Of a stretch of DNA of 64,000 bases, positions 32,726-42,456 are shown piece by piece (positions within the stretch are counted from its first letter, which is position 1; each line of letters opens with the position of its first letter). The stretch is from contig NW_006768784.1 of the NCBI RefSeq assembly GCF_000204055.1, positions 311,770-375,769 of the forward strand. Direction: 5' to 3'. Origin of the DNA: Melampsora larici-populina 98AG31. Lineage: Eukaryota > Basidiomycota > Pucciniomycetes > Pucciniales > Melampsoraceae. Under the pieces are notes generated by a model, which was given only the letters and a program-made list of their open reading frames with translations, did no database searches and was not told where the DNA came from. Position numbers and translations under genes: made by a program.

Positions 32726-34435
32726 TCATGTGCAATCAAGACCTGGAAATTGCCTTTGCAATGTATCATCCTTTCCATCTTGCACTTCTTTCTGAGTGAA
32801 ACAATTCACTAAGTCTGATGGTAAAGAGGTCCACATTCTATCAGCTTCATCCTTATCGTGTTCATCGTCTTCACCTCTCGATATATCATCAGCAAGATTT
32901 CTTTTCGATACGACCCTTTTTGCTACTAGATCCATTTCACATGATATCAAAATCTCTTGAATCTTTCTCCATTCTCTGTTTACTTCTAGGTCATTCGATC
33001 TCCTATTAATTATCGCATTTTGACTGGTGGTGTTGTCCGTCCATACAATCACAGATTTACCTCTATAATTTCCGTGAGATACGATATGCCAAAGACCTAC
33101 TCTTATTGCGGCTGTCTCTAACCATGCAATCCCCCTTTTTGTAGTTCCGGAATCTTCCCAACCAGGTCTAAGTTTCGTTTGGAACCACTTCTTTCCTAAT
33201 AATACTCCGATACCGTAAGATGGTGATGCATCGCCTACCCATCCTATATCTATTGGGTCCGCGTACCTAATCAATCTAGTATGTTCGAATTTCGATAACA
33301 TTCCTTTCCAATGTAAAAGGTCCATCTTTACATCTTGAGGTAAAAGTTGAGTTGCGTGTTTGAAATGCCAACTTTTCTTCCATCTGTACAAGGAAGTCAT
33401 GTAGCACTTCAACTGTGGCAACATCAGTGTTACGTGGACCAGTCTTCCTGTTAGAATTTCTGCTTCGTTGAAGGAAAATTTCTTATTAGCTTCTAGGGCG
33501 TCTACTATCTGTGATTTTCTCTGGTTAAGCTTTTCTTCTGGTAGTCGTACAGTCTTCGTCACCCCGTTCCATATAAATCCTATGAACTTTTGTTCTTCTT
33601 TGAAGCCTGACATTTTCTCTATGTTCGTGATTACTCCTAATTCTAAACTTCTTTTCACCACGTCTTCCATGATTAAGTGCGAATCGAGCCTTTTGATGAA
33701 TAGAGCATCATCCACCCACCTGAAGATCTCTACCACGTCAAATTCGTTTTTCATGATTCCTTTCCAGGCATCTGCTGGCCTTCCAAAGGAGCCGCATCCT
33801 GCTACACCTCCAAAGCCTATTCTTGTGTCCCACCAAATCATTCCGTTTGGGTCCATGACCATCATATAGGGTTGTTGTTCTTTCATCGTTGGGATTTGGC
33901 GATAAGCCTTTTCCCAGTCAAAAATGGCTAAGAGCAACGGTTCCTCTGAATCTCGAAAAAATTTGGATACTCTTGCAAAATCGTCCCAAGTTGTTTTAAA
34001 GTCTTCTGAGTCGACGAAAGAGTTTACTGACGGAATATCTGGGTTGTTCCTTGGATAAGATAAATCATTGATAGCTCGAATTGATCCGTCTCCGTTCACA
34101 ACAGCTCCCATCGGATTTGTCCTGAAAAAGCCGACTCTGTTGTGTACCTCTTCGTGTGTGAAAGGTCCAAATATGCGACCTGCATCTTTTTCTTTCTTCA
34201 TATTCGACAATATCTTCTCTATGGCTAGTAAAGAAGATGAGTGATTTTCAGGGGTATACCATTTGCAATCTATGAGGAAGTGATGTGGAATTCCTTGATC
34301 AAACCCTTGTTTGAATCCAACTAAAATGTCCTCGTATTCTTTGAGTAATCCTGCCTTCGACAATGCTTTACTCCATTCTTCTACATTCATCTCGCAGGAT
34401 ACTTTCCCTGGCCATACCAAATCGCATCTCTCCAT
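32726..34435 (-). CDS. Reverse transcriptase/RNase H of the YR retrotransposon
   Basis: 569 residues. RT motifs: SIRAINDLSYPRNNPDIPS (about 120-138), motif A LLLAIFDWEKAYRQIP (about 172), GFGGVAGCGSFGRPADAWKG, and motif C RWVDDALFIKR (about 245) with the catalytic Asp pair as VDD. RNase H-like acidic positions lie in IGWVGDASPSYGIGVLLG (about 398), LETAAIRVGL (about 440) and VIVWTDNTTSQNAI (about 465). DIRS/Ngaro RTs have this compact RT-RNase H layout. In-frame acidic/Ser-rich codons continue upstream of 34435 to a stop near 34530, so the true start could be earlier or in a spliced exon. Confidence 0.88.
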   Translation of the reverse strand: MERCDLVWPGKVSCEMNVEEWSKALSKAGLLKEYEDILVGFKQGFDQGIPHHFLIDCKWYTPENHSSSLLAIEKILSNMKKEKDAGRIFGPFTHEEVHNRVGFFRTNPMGAVVNGDGSIRAINDLSYPRNNPDIPSVNSFVDSEDFKTTWDDFARVSKFFRDSEEPLLLAIFDWEKAYRQIPTMKEQQPYMMVMDPNGMIWWDTRIGFGGVAGCGSFGRPADAWKGIMKNEFDVVEIFRWVDDALFIKRLDSHLIMEDVVKRSLELGVITNIEKMSGFKEEQKFIGFIWNGVTKTVRLPEEKLNQRKSQIVDALEANKKFSFNEAEILTGRLVHVTLMLPQLKCYMTSLYRWKKSWHFKHATQLLPQDVKMDLLHWKGMLSKFEHTRLIRYADPIDIGWVGDASPSYGIGVLLGKKWFQTKLRPGWEDSGTTKRGIAWLETAAIRVGLWHIVSHGNYRGKSVIVWTDNTTSQNAIINRRSNDLEVNREWRKIQEILISCEMDLVAKRVVSKRNLADDISRGEDDEHDKDEADRMWTSLPSDLVNCFTQKEVQDGKDDTLQRQFPGLDCT

Positions 34436-34803
34436 GATTACGTCACTATCTTCTGTTCCTGATGATAATGCAATCTCGCTACTCGACGAATCGTATGATG
34501 TCTCACTGTTTTCTGATTCTCAATATGGGGGTCTTAGAACTTTCGTACTTTGGGTTAGACGGAATGATTTAATTGAATTTCGAGCAAAACAAGGATAAAT
34601 TGACGTGGAGAAAGAAAAAACATTTAAATAAGTTTCATAATATCTACATATTGAATGTTTTGAAAAAAATCTTTTAAACAGCGAAACATAAAAATTTTTC
34701 ATTGACATGTAGAATGTCATCGTTTACATGGATAAGAAAGGGTTATGAACAGGAATAAAGAAGGAATCAAGAAGGACTAGATCGACTCAGGTAAAAATGC
34801 TAC

Positions 34804-36386
34804 CTACGTGTCCTTTTCTTTTCCTTTCCCTTTCACATTGTCTTTGCTGTTATCATTCCTATTATGATTAGGGTTGAAATTTCTACCTTTGTAATTTCCG
34901 TATGGTCCGGAAGTTCTGAATTGTTGTTTGTCTTTCTTTTCAATGTAGTTTCTCGAAGGACCTACATTCGTTTTAGCCAGTGTAGATGGTGCTGGTGCGT
35001 CGGTTAAGACGTCTGAGTAAGGGTTTTTGCCAGCCTTAGGACCGCCTTTTCTGTAAGGATTGTCGTCTGTGTTTAAATCTTCTTGAGCTCTTGCTGTGTA
35101 GAAGATCTCGTTGACGAGGCCAACCGGTTCCAGAGCCGGATTAGGTACTTTCTGATCTGGATTCCTTACTGCGAATACCGCTTTTCTTATGGTGAGGTCG
35201 TATTTAAATGCTATCACCCAAGACCGTTGCTGCCTGAAGATGTTGTGCACATTTTTCTTGTGAATTTCCATAGCATCTGCGAAACCGGTGAATTTGTAGT
35301 CTTCGCGCAGCATGCTAATGAAATTATCCATATTATCACCCCACTCGAATCTTGACTGTGTCCATTCACCTGGGAAAGGGTATCCCCTATACTTTTCTAT
35401 CTCCTTCTCTCCCTTCTTATATTCTACATGATTGTCGCTTGCTGTTTGTTGCCAAGCTTTGTTGAAGATAGTCAAGGGTAGTTGTCCTTGCAAAGTTTGC
35501 ATGTTCTTGTGGAAGAAGAGTGGAAGTGATTGGGCGTTTGCATCAGGAGTAATGCTAAAATCGAATGATAGGCCGTTTTCTGAGAAGGTGGATTCAGGTA
35601 ATTTAAAACTTTTAGTGACTCTATGAGTTTTGTTGAAGAGGGATACTGGTGAATCTTCTTTGTCGGTTAGATCAATCACTCGGTCTATACCCGTAGGACC
35701 TTGCGTGGTGTCGCCTGATTTCTCGTTGGGTCGAGTTGGGTCGTTAGACTTTCCTTCTTTATCAACGAGATGGTGTTTCTTTTGAATTTGTGGCAGTTTT
35801 TCGGAAGTACCAAACATGTTTCTGAATTCGGCTTCCAATCGTTTCGCTGACGTATCCGTTGAGGTAGGGCCTTGTCTGTAGCCTTTCTCTACTATCAGAG
35901 TGTCTACCGCTCCACCTTGGTTCGACTTTTCTGGATCTGACAAAAGAATTTTGTAGACTGTTTCAGTATCGGTTCGAGGTTAGACATTTTTTGTGAGGAT
36001 TCGTATGTGCTCACTTTGTCCTATTTCTTTTCCTTTGTCTGCAATGTTTCCCGTAGGTTGCTTAGTTTGGTTACCCGTTTCTATAAATTAATAGAAATGT
36101 TTCGGGAATTTCATCAGTAGACGTTCCTAATTAAAGATCTAACGAGATCTGAATTAAGTTTTGATATCAGGTGAGCAAAACATTGCTTACCTTTGCCTCT
36201 GTTGAGGTAGTTTGATATCAACATCTGCTTGTTATATTTTCCAAAGGATCCTTGAGGTCGGGATCCGTTTGAGTCTTCACTGCTTGAGGAGCTTTGATTC
36301 CCTTGTGTTGTCCCTCCGATGTTGTCGTTAACAGGCGTGATTGCGCTTAGCGCAGCGGTTGCATTTGCGATGATACTGTTCGACAT
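34804..36386 (-). CDS. ORF1 (gag-like) of the YR retrotransposon, probably spliced
   Basis: The main frame (35943-34804) encodes a 379-residue charged protein containing PLFFHKNMQTLQGQLPLTI, FPGEWTQSRFEWGDNMDNFI, a SFKLPE segment and a basic C-terminus (NYKGRNFNPNHNRN..KGKGKEKDT) that may bind RNA; no zinc knuckle. Upstream frames look like 5' exons: 36386 to about 36190 (MSNSIIANATAALSAITPVN..), then about 36080-36020 (TGNQTKQPTGNIADKGKEIG), joining in phase through GTAAGC...TATAG and GTGAGC...TCAG to NPEKSNQGGAVD. If right, this retroelement carries spliceosomal introns. An unspliced start at 35943 is the alternative. A decayed relative lies at 1-1330. Confidence 0.65.
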
Positions 36387-36885
36387 TTTCGTATGAATCG
36401 ATGAGAATGAGTAACAACGGGGGGGGGTAGTTTACGGTGAATACGGTTTTAATAAAAAATTGGTAATAGGAATCTTAGAAGATCTAATCAAAAGATTAAT
36501 AATTAATTTGCCCAGAAGTTGAATTCTTAATTTTCGATAGATGTTCTAGCAGTGAAAAAGGATTTAAGAATATAATAAGATAATATTTTTAAATAGATAA
36601 GCGGATGAGGGACAATGGTAATTGATCTTATCTTGCTCTCTATATAATCCAGACATGTTAATCGTGAGATTAGCATGGCATTGATTCCCAGATAGTTTTT
36701 GTAACTAGTCTAGACCCTTATTCTTATCATGGTCACAATCTCGATGAAATTATAATTGATGGTCTCGTAGGATTGGACTAGCTAAACTATTAGGATTAAA
36801 AACTGGATTATATTTTAAAGTACATTTTAAACGACATTACTCGTAGTCGTGGACACCGCCCACCTATGTCGTACCTCCTCCGGAA

Positions 36886-37438
36886 ATTAGATTGAATGGA
36901 GAGATGATGAGGTGAACGTGTGGCCAGGGATTTTACTCAAAAGACGTGTAAACCTCCAACTTGAAAGTACTGATTGGGAGTTTTGTCCAGTTTTGCCGCC
37001 GAACACGGTTTTCCTTTAACTTATATGATTGATCCAAGAAAAGACAAAAAATCATTTCAATATTTTCGTCTTTGTTTAAACATTGCCAAACTGCACAATA
37101 TATATTGGTGGAGCTTTTTATCCTTCATGAATTTATCACCCAGAATCGGTCATCTTTCACCATTAATTTATTTACTCTAATGATCGGTCTTAAGACCACT
37201 CATCAAGACATGCAAACATATGATTTTCAATTCATTAAAATACAATCAAATAAATAACATATCTATGTATTTATGAATAAAAACAAACTGATAAGATGGA
37301 ATCTCACAGCTTCATAGAAATGTTAGAATATAATAGAAAGGTGAAGAAGACCAATCTTACTAACAAATCTGGATACAATATATAAAGTAACTTATGCTAA
37401 TAGGTTATAGAGATACAGCTGTTTCAAGGAAGGTTGAC
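36886..37438. repeat. 553-base direct repeat, right copy
   Basis: Counterpart of 30163-30715. Here the sequence continues into the full MITE and copia LTR, so this copy is connected to the original right-hand locus. Confidence 0.92.
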
Positions 37439-37709
37439 AACTTTTTTTTGGAGAAAGTTGTCTCCGCAGCGGGTAAAACCAGAGACAAAACTCGATTTAC
37501 AGGTTTATTCTTTTCTGCATTCCTCCAATTAGCGGAGAGACAAAATTGGGTGAGGGACAAAACAGGACAAAACCCGGGTTTTGCACATTGGCAAGATTTT
37601 CAAAAAAAAAAACAATCTTTGTTGAAACAGCTGTATTATGACAGAGAGGAATGCATTAGCATATAACATGAAGACACAACAACATTACACACATGTGAAC
37701 TTCATAACA
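37289..37709 (-). repeat. 3' LTR of the copia element (with nested MITE)
   Basis: Near-identical to 42036-42236 once 37416-37635 is removed; begins TGATAAGATGG and ends CATAACA on the plus strand. Confidence 0.92.
37416..37633. mobile_element. TA-flanked MITE (218 bases) in the copia 3' LTR
   Basis: TIRs CAGCTGTTTCAA at both ends (inverted). TA duplication at 37414-37415 and 37634-37635. The other LTR supplies the empty site, so borders are exact. No coding content. Confidence 0.9.
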
Positions 37710-37716
37710 CCCCCCC
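37710..37716 (-). promoter_or_regulatory. Polypurine tract of the copia element
   Basis: On the minus strand GGGGGGG directly precedes the TGTTATG start of the 3' LTR, the normal place for plus-strand priming. Confidence 0.65.
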
Positions 37717-37762
37717 GTGGCCCGTGCTAATGACATGATTTTTAAAAGACATTTAAAGACAA

Positions 37763-40700
37763 TCAATGTTTTATTAGTAAAACTTTTGATAAACCCTTCG
37801 TGAACATATCAGCCAGCATCTTTGATGATGAAACAGGAACTAATTTAACTATGCCTTCCTCTACACATTGTCGGACAAAATGAAACCTTGTGTGAATATG
37901 TTTTGTTCTAGAATGGTGAGATGGATTTTGCGCAAGTGCCTCCGCGCCTTCATTATCAACACACAGCTTGAAAGACTTTCCTTTTGAGATGTTCAATTCA
38001 TTTAACAAAGATACCAACCACCTAGCTTCTCTACAAGAATCACTCATTGCCATGTACTCAGATTCAGTGCTTGAAAGTGAAGTCGTCCTTTGTTTTCTCA
38101 ATCTCCATGAGATAGGACCGTTTCCCAACATAAAAACGTACCCAGTCGTAGATCTTCTTTTATGCCTGTCTTCTGCCCAATCAGAATCTGAATAAGCTGT
38201 TGGAACTAAGTCAGTTCCACCCAAATTCAATTTTAAATCCTTTGTTTTCACCAAATAACCTAACACCCTAATCGCTGCATTCCAATGAGTTCTTGATGGT
38301 TTCTTCAAAAACTGCGATAACCTATTTACCACAAATGCCACATCTGGCCGCGTACACTGAGCTACCCAAAGTAAACCTCCTATCAAACTTGAATAAGGAT
38401 CAGTTGTAAGAATATCGTCGTCATTTGATAGAATTAATGTTTTGAAATTTTCATTGTTTGGCGAATTGTAAAGCTTTTTCTTGTCTTTCATGAAAGTTTG
38501 ATATGTAATGAGTTTGATCCATAGTAAACTTCTGATCTACAACTTTCGAGATGTTAAAAGAGAGAAAATGAGATAATGGTTTGTCCGAAGGGATTTCGAA
38601 ACGATTTTTAATCAAAGAACAAAATTCCTTGATTTCTGCTTCAGTACCGGTTGCTGCTATATCATCAACATGTGTTACTAGAAGACTTTTGATTTTTCCA
38701 TTTTCATCCTTCTTGTAATAAAAGGATGGATCATGAAGTGATCAAATGAATCCAATTGAAATTAGGAATTCATGCAATTTGATGTTCCATTGTCAAGGTG
38801 ACTGTTTTAATCCATACAATGAATGTAAGATTCTATAAACCCAATCTGGATGTTCTTTATCTTTGAAGCCTTCAGCTCGCTCCATATAAATTTCTTCATC
38901 CAAATTACCGTCAAGAAATGCAGTTTTGATATCCACAGCTACTCCTTTCCAACCGTTTTGTGCCATAAGACTAAGAAAAAGTCTTACAGATTCTTGTCGA
39001 CTTGTTGGAGAAAACACTTCAGAGAAATCAACGCCTTTGATTTGAGAAAAACCTAATGCTACTAAACGTGCTTTCAGCTTATCAATTGACATATCCACAT
39101 TCCTTTTCGTTTTGAAAATCCATTTGCATCAAATGATTTTCCTTCTAGCCGGGCGAGGAACCAATTTCCAGGTCTCTTTACCCACCAACAAACTCATTTC
39201 AGCTTCAGCAGCCAACTTCCAAAGATCCCAGTTGACTGACTTCTTAGCTTGCTTGTAAGTTGCTGGTTCCTTCTCAGATTCAATGAAGGCAGCTCGTCCA
39301 TATTCACCGTATCAAACAGGTTGACGTCTTGTTCTTAAAGGTTGTGATGGAAGTGTTGTTACATCAGGAAGAATTTCTTCTGACTCTTGATTGTTAATGT
39401 CGGAAGGAATGGTGTTTTATTGATCTAACAAAGGCCATGGTAAAATTTTGATTTCCGCTGGCTTGGAAGGATTCTCTGATTGAAGTCCAGGGAAAACTTT
39501 GTCAAGGAACACTAAAGAAGTAGCTTTTAAAGCACACTTCTTTTCTGTATCCCAAACTATAGCTCCTTCATTATTAATTAAATAAGAAAGAAAAATAGCA
39601 TGTTGAGCTCTTGGTTTGAGTGTCGAATTTGGTTTTATAACACAAAATCATACCTGACATCCAAAGGAATGGAATGTATGTTCTTGACGTTCATGAATAC
39701 CCAGTAAAGAAATTGGTGTTTGAAATTTGTCGTTAGTCCTAGTCGGCATGTTGTTCAAAGTCTCTGTTGCATATAACAAAGCATCACTCCAAAGTTTCTC
39801 AGGCAGTTTTGATTCAATTAAGCAACATCGAACTTTTTCTTTGATTGTTCTATTGAATCTCTCAGATACTTCGTTTAATTGAGGTGAATCAGGTGGACCT
39901 GAAGTTTGAAGGATTCCTTCCTCAGAACAAAACTTAGTGAATTCAGCATTTATATACTCCGTTCCGTTATCAGTTCTCAACTCAGCTATCACATTTTTGA
40001 CTTTAGTCGACATTTCATTATAAAATAATTTGAATTTTGATAACACTTCATCTTTAGTTTTCAATAAATACACCCATGTAAATTTAGTGTAATCATCAAT
40101 AAAACTGACAAAATATTTAAAGCCTTGGCAAGATACAACTGAATATGATGATACATCCAAATGAATAACAGATAACGGACTCTTTGATCTCCATCCGGCA
40201 CGACTAGACATGTTTCTCCTTCTCATCTTACCCTGAATACATATGTTACAAGTTTGTAACTTACAAAGTTCAGCTTCATCTACATTGATTTTAAGTAAAG
40301 AAAGCTTTCTTTTCAGAGCTGCATATCCTGGATGATTGAATTGTCAATGCCATAGATCTACGTCAGAAACAGCTGCTTTCGAAGATTTGTCGAAAGGATC
40401 TTTATTACTTACCTCATGATTAAGATAATATAAGTTTCTTTTTCATTCACCAGCACCGATTACCTCCCCTGAAACTTTACATCCTTTGACAAACAAAACA
40501 CCAGTTCAATTAAATACCGTACTGATATCCTTATTGGCCAATTTAGACACAGATAAAAGAGGTTCAGAGAGACAGGGAACATAAAGAGATTTTATGTTTT
40601 TGAAGTTGTGAAACGGAAGAGCAGTCATTCCTTTGAAAGTCAATCTTACAATGGAACCATTTGCTAAACTGATTGTGGTATCATCAGGTTTCTTGTTGAT

Positions 40701-41802
40701 TAAGACATCAGATATCGGAGTCATGAACTGAGACGTTCCAGAATCCACTAGCCACTTGTTCGTTTTCATCACACAAGTTTTGACTACGGCAGCAGACAAG
40801 ATTTCCAAATTGATATTGATAGATTTCTCAGATTTGGATTCAGCATAAGAAGCTGCCAAAGCTTTGGCAGCAGCCCATTTCACAGCTTTGGCTCTTTTGA
40901 TTGAGCTTTTAGTCGGTGGCTTTGGACGTTGAGATTCAGCTTTCTCAGCCTTCAAAATCTTGTACTTTTCGATCATTGATTTTAAGCTTTGACAGTCGTC
41001 AATGAGATGATTTGTTTTACCACAGTGAGTACAAACTTTTTCTGCACTTTGATTCTTCATCAATGCTATAACTTCGACTGATTTGGAAGACATTGCACGA
41101 TGAGTTGCTTCTTCTCGTAAGACCTTCAAGATAGCCGTAGAGGAAACAGTGTCGCGTTGAAGTAACAGAGCCAAAACGGGTTGCCAATCGGAAGTTAAAG
41201 ACACACTGATTGCAGTCGCAAACACGGTATTGGCAGTAAGAGGTTTTTCAGGTGTAACTAATGCCTTGAATCTTTGGTAATCAGAGGACATGGTTTCAAG
41301 ATGGGTAGTTATAGATGTATCACCCATCTTTGCTGTTACAAGCTTCTTTAACCAAAACATAATTGATCCGGACAAAGCATCCTGATGAGCTTCTCTCAAA
41401 GCATTCCATTGACTCTTGGGATCATCTTGATATGGAGATAAGAACTCGTAGTTTGATGGATCAACGTATCAGAGTAGGAGAGCAGAGACTTTACAACGAT
41501 CGTGTTCTTCGGTAAGTGGTAAGGGATGGTTGCACTTCCCGAAGAACATAACCGTAAGCTGATCCACGTATGATGGTACCCACCACAAACTGCCAGTGAT
41601 GATAGTTCGAGTTTTCACCGGGTGCTTCCAATGGTTTCACAACCGTAGCTTCTAATCGTTTGTTATTATACAATACAGAAGCTGGCGGTTTGACTTCGGG
41701 GCGAATCGATTCAGTTCGAATTGATTTAGGTTGAGTATTAGTTGACGAAGAAGGTAAACTAGTCCTTTCACCAGCTGTGGCGGTAGGACCAGACATGATC
41801 AT
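37763..41802 (-). pseudogene. copia Gag-Pol polyprotein, inactivated
   Basis: From ATG at 41802: Gag N-terminus, then UBN2-like Gag (41399-41000), zinc knuckle CTHCGKTNHLIDDC (about 41020), protease with KWLVDSGTSQFMTP (about 40740), integrase (40226-39648: HLDVSSYS, AELRTDNGTEYINAEF, SERFNRTIKEK), RT (39098-38600: VDIKTAFLDGNLDEEIYMER, SLYGLKQSP, VTHVDDIAATG) and RNase H (38491-37763: CTRPDVAFVVNRLSQFLK, YSDSDWAEDRHKRRSTTGYV, SSTESEYMA). Breaks include a frameshift near 41510, TGA codons near 41470, 38800 and 38740, and others at 39110 and 39640-40440. Several stops are TGA where CGA or TGG is expected, i.e. C-to-T or G-to-A changes. Confidence 0.92.
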
Positions 41803-42015
41803 GATATCGGAGAAGATTAGAGCTTTAGATAAGAAGAACTAAGAAATCCCGAAAACAACGTTATTGATTTAAGATTTCGGAGTTTTTAAGTTGATCAACT
41901 TGAGTTTATCGTCTATTTATACAGACAGGCCTTTCCAGTTTGGTTTTCTAGACGGTTTTCAAAAGGTAATCAACCTTAAAAACCTGTCTTCGAGCTGATT
42001 TATCTTATAATTGAT

Positions 42016-42035
42016 GCGAGATGGTGCTCATAACC
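42016..42035 (-). promoter_or_regulatory. Primer binding site of the copia element (half-tRNA type)
   Basis: Directly internal to the 5' LTR. On the plus strand it reads ..GCTCATAACC, identical to the anticodon-loop sequence of eukaryotic initiator tRNA-Met. That fits priming from an internally cleaved initiator tRNA, as known for Drosophila copia and Ty5, rather than from a tRNA 3' end. Confidence 0.6.
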
Positions 42036-42236
42036 TGATAAGATGGAATCTCACAGCTTGATAGAAATGTTAGAATATAATAGAAAGGTGAAGAAGACCA
42101 ATCTTACTAACAAATCTGGATACAATATATAAAGTAACTTATGCTAATAGGTTATAGAGATATTATGACAGAGAGAAATGCATTAGCATATAACATGAAG
42201 ACACAACAACATTACACACATGTGAACTTCATAACA
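42036..42236 (-). repeat. 5' LTR of the copia element
   Basis: 201 bases, uninterrupted. It shows the empty site (GAGATATTATGAC) used by the MITE in the other LTR. Confidence 0.92.
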
Positions 42237-42456
42237 CAAACCACAAAAACCAAGATCTAAAATGCCATACCAATACCATGAAATGCCTTTGAAGATATAT
42301 ATGCACCTATGTGATGTACCAAACTCACGAGAAAAACTCCATCATGATACAAACAATCAAAGAAAAGTCCTCAAACCACCTTGCCCTCCATAGAATGAAA
42401 TCAAACAGGAAAGAAAAATAAGAAAGAAAATTCAAACCCCATCACATTCTGATCTT

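Larger units (their letters stand above)
30716..36885 (-). mobile_element. Tyrosine-recombinase (DIRS/Ngaro-like) retrotransposon
   Basis: On the minus strand the order is ORF1 (36386-34804), RT/RNase H (34435-32726), YR (32374-31307), as in Ngaro/DIRS-group elements; there is no integrase, aspartic protease or methyltransferase. All three main frames are open, which suggests a recent copy. I could not find split direct repeats or inverted termini with confidence; 30716-31300 and 36400-36885 are the candidate terminal regions. It is bracketed by a 553-base duplication of its surroundings, which is not a normal product of YR integration. Confidence 0.8.
37289..42236 (-). mobile_element. Ty1/copia LTR retrotransposon, degenerate
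   Basis: LTRs at 37289-37709 (interrupted by a MITE) and 42036-42236 (201 bases). As read on the minus strand they begin TGTTATGAAG and end CTTATCA. The 5-base target duplication CAAAC is at 37284-37288 and 42237-42241. Primer site and polypurine tract are present (separate entries). Internal order on the minus strand is gag, protease, integrase, RT, RNase H, as in copia. Stops and frameshifts interrupt the polyprotein. Confidence 0.93.

Noticed and set aside
30716..36885. Inverted terminal repeats or split direct repeats of the YR element
   Set aside because: I compared both ends by eye and found no convincing match, so I do not assign the element specifically to DIRS or Ngaro.
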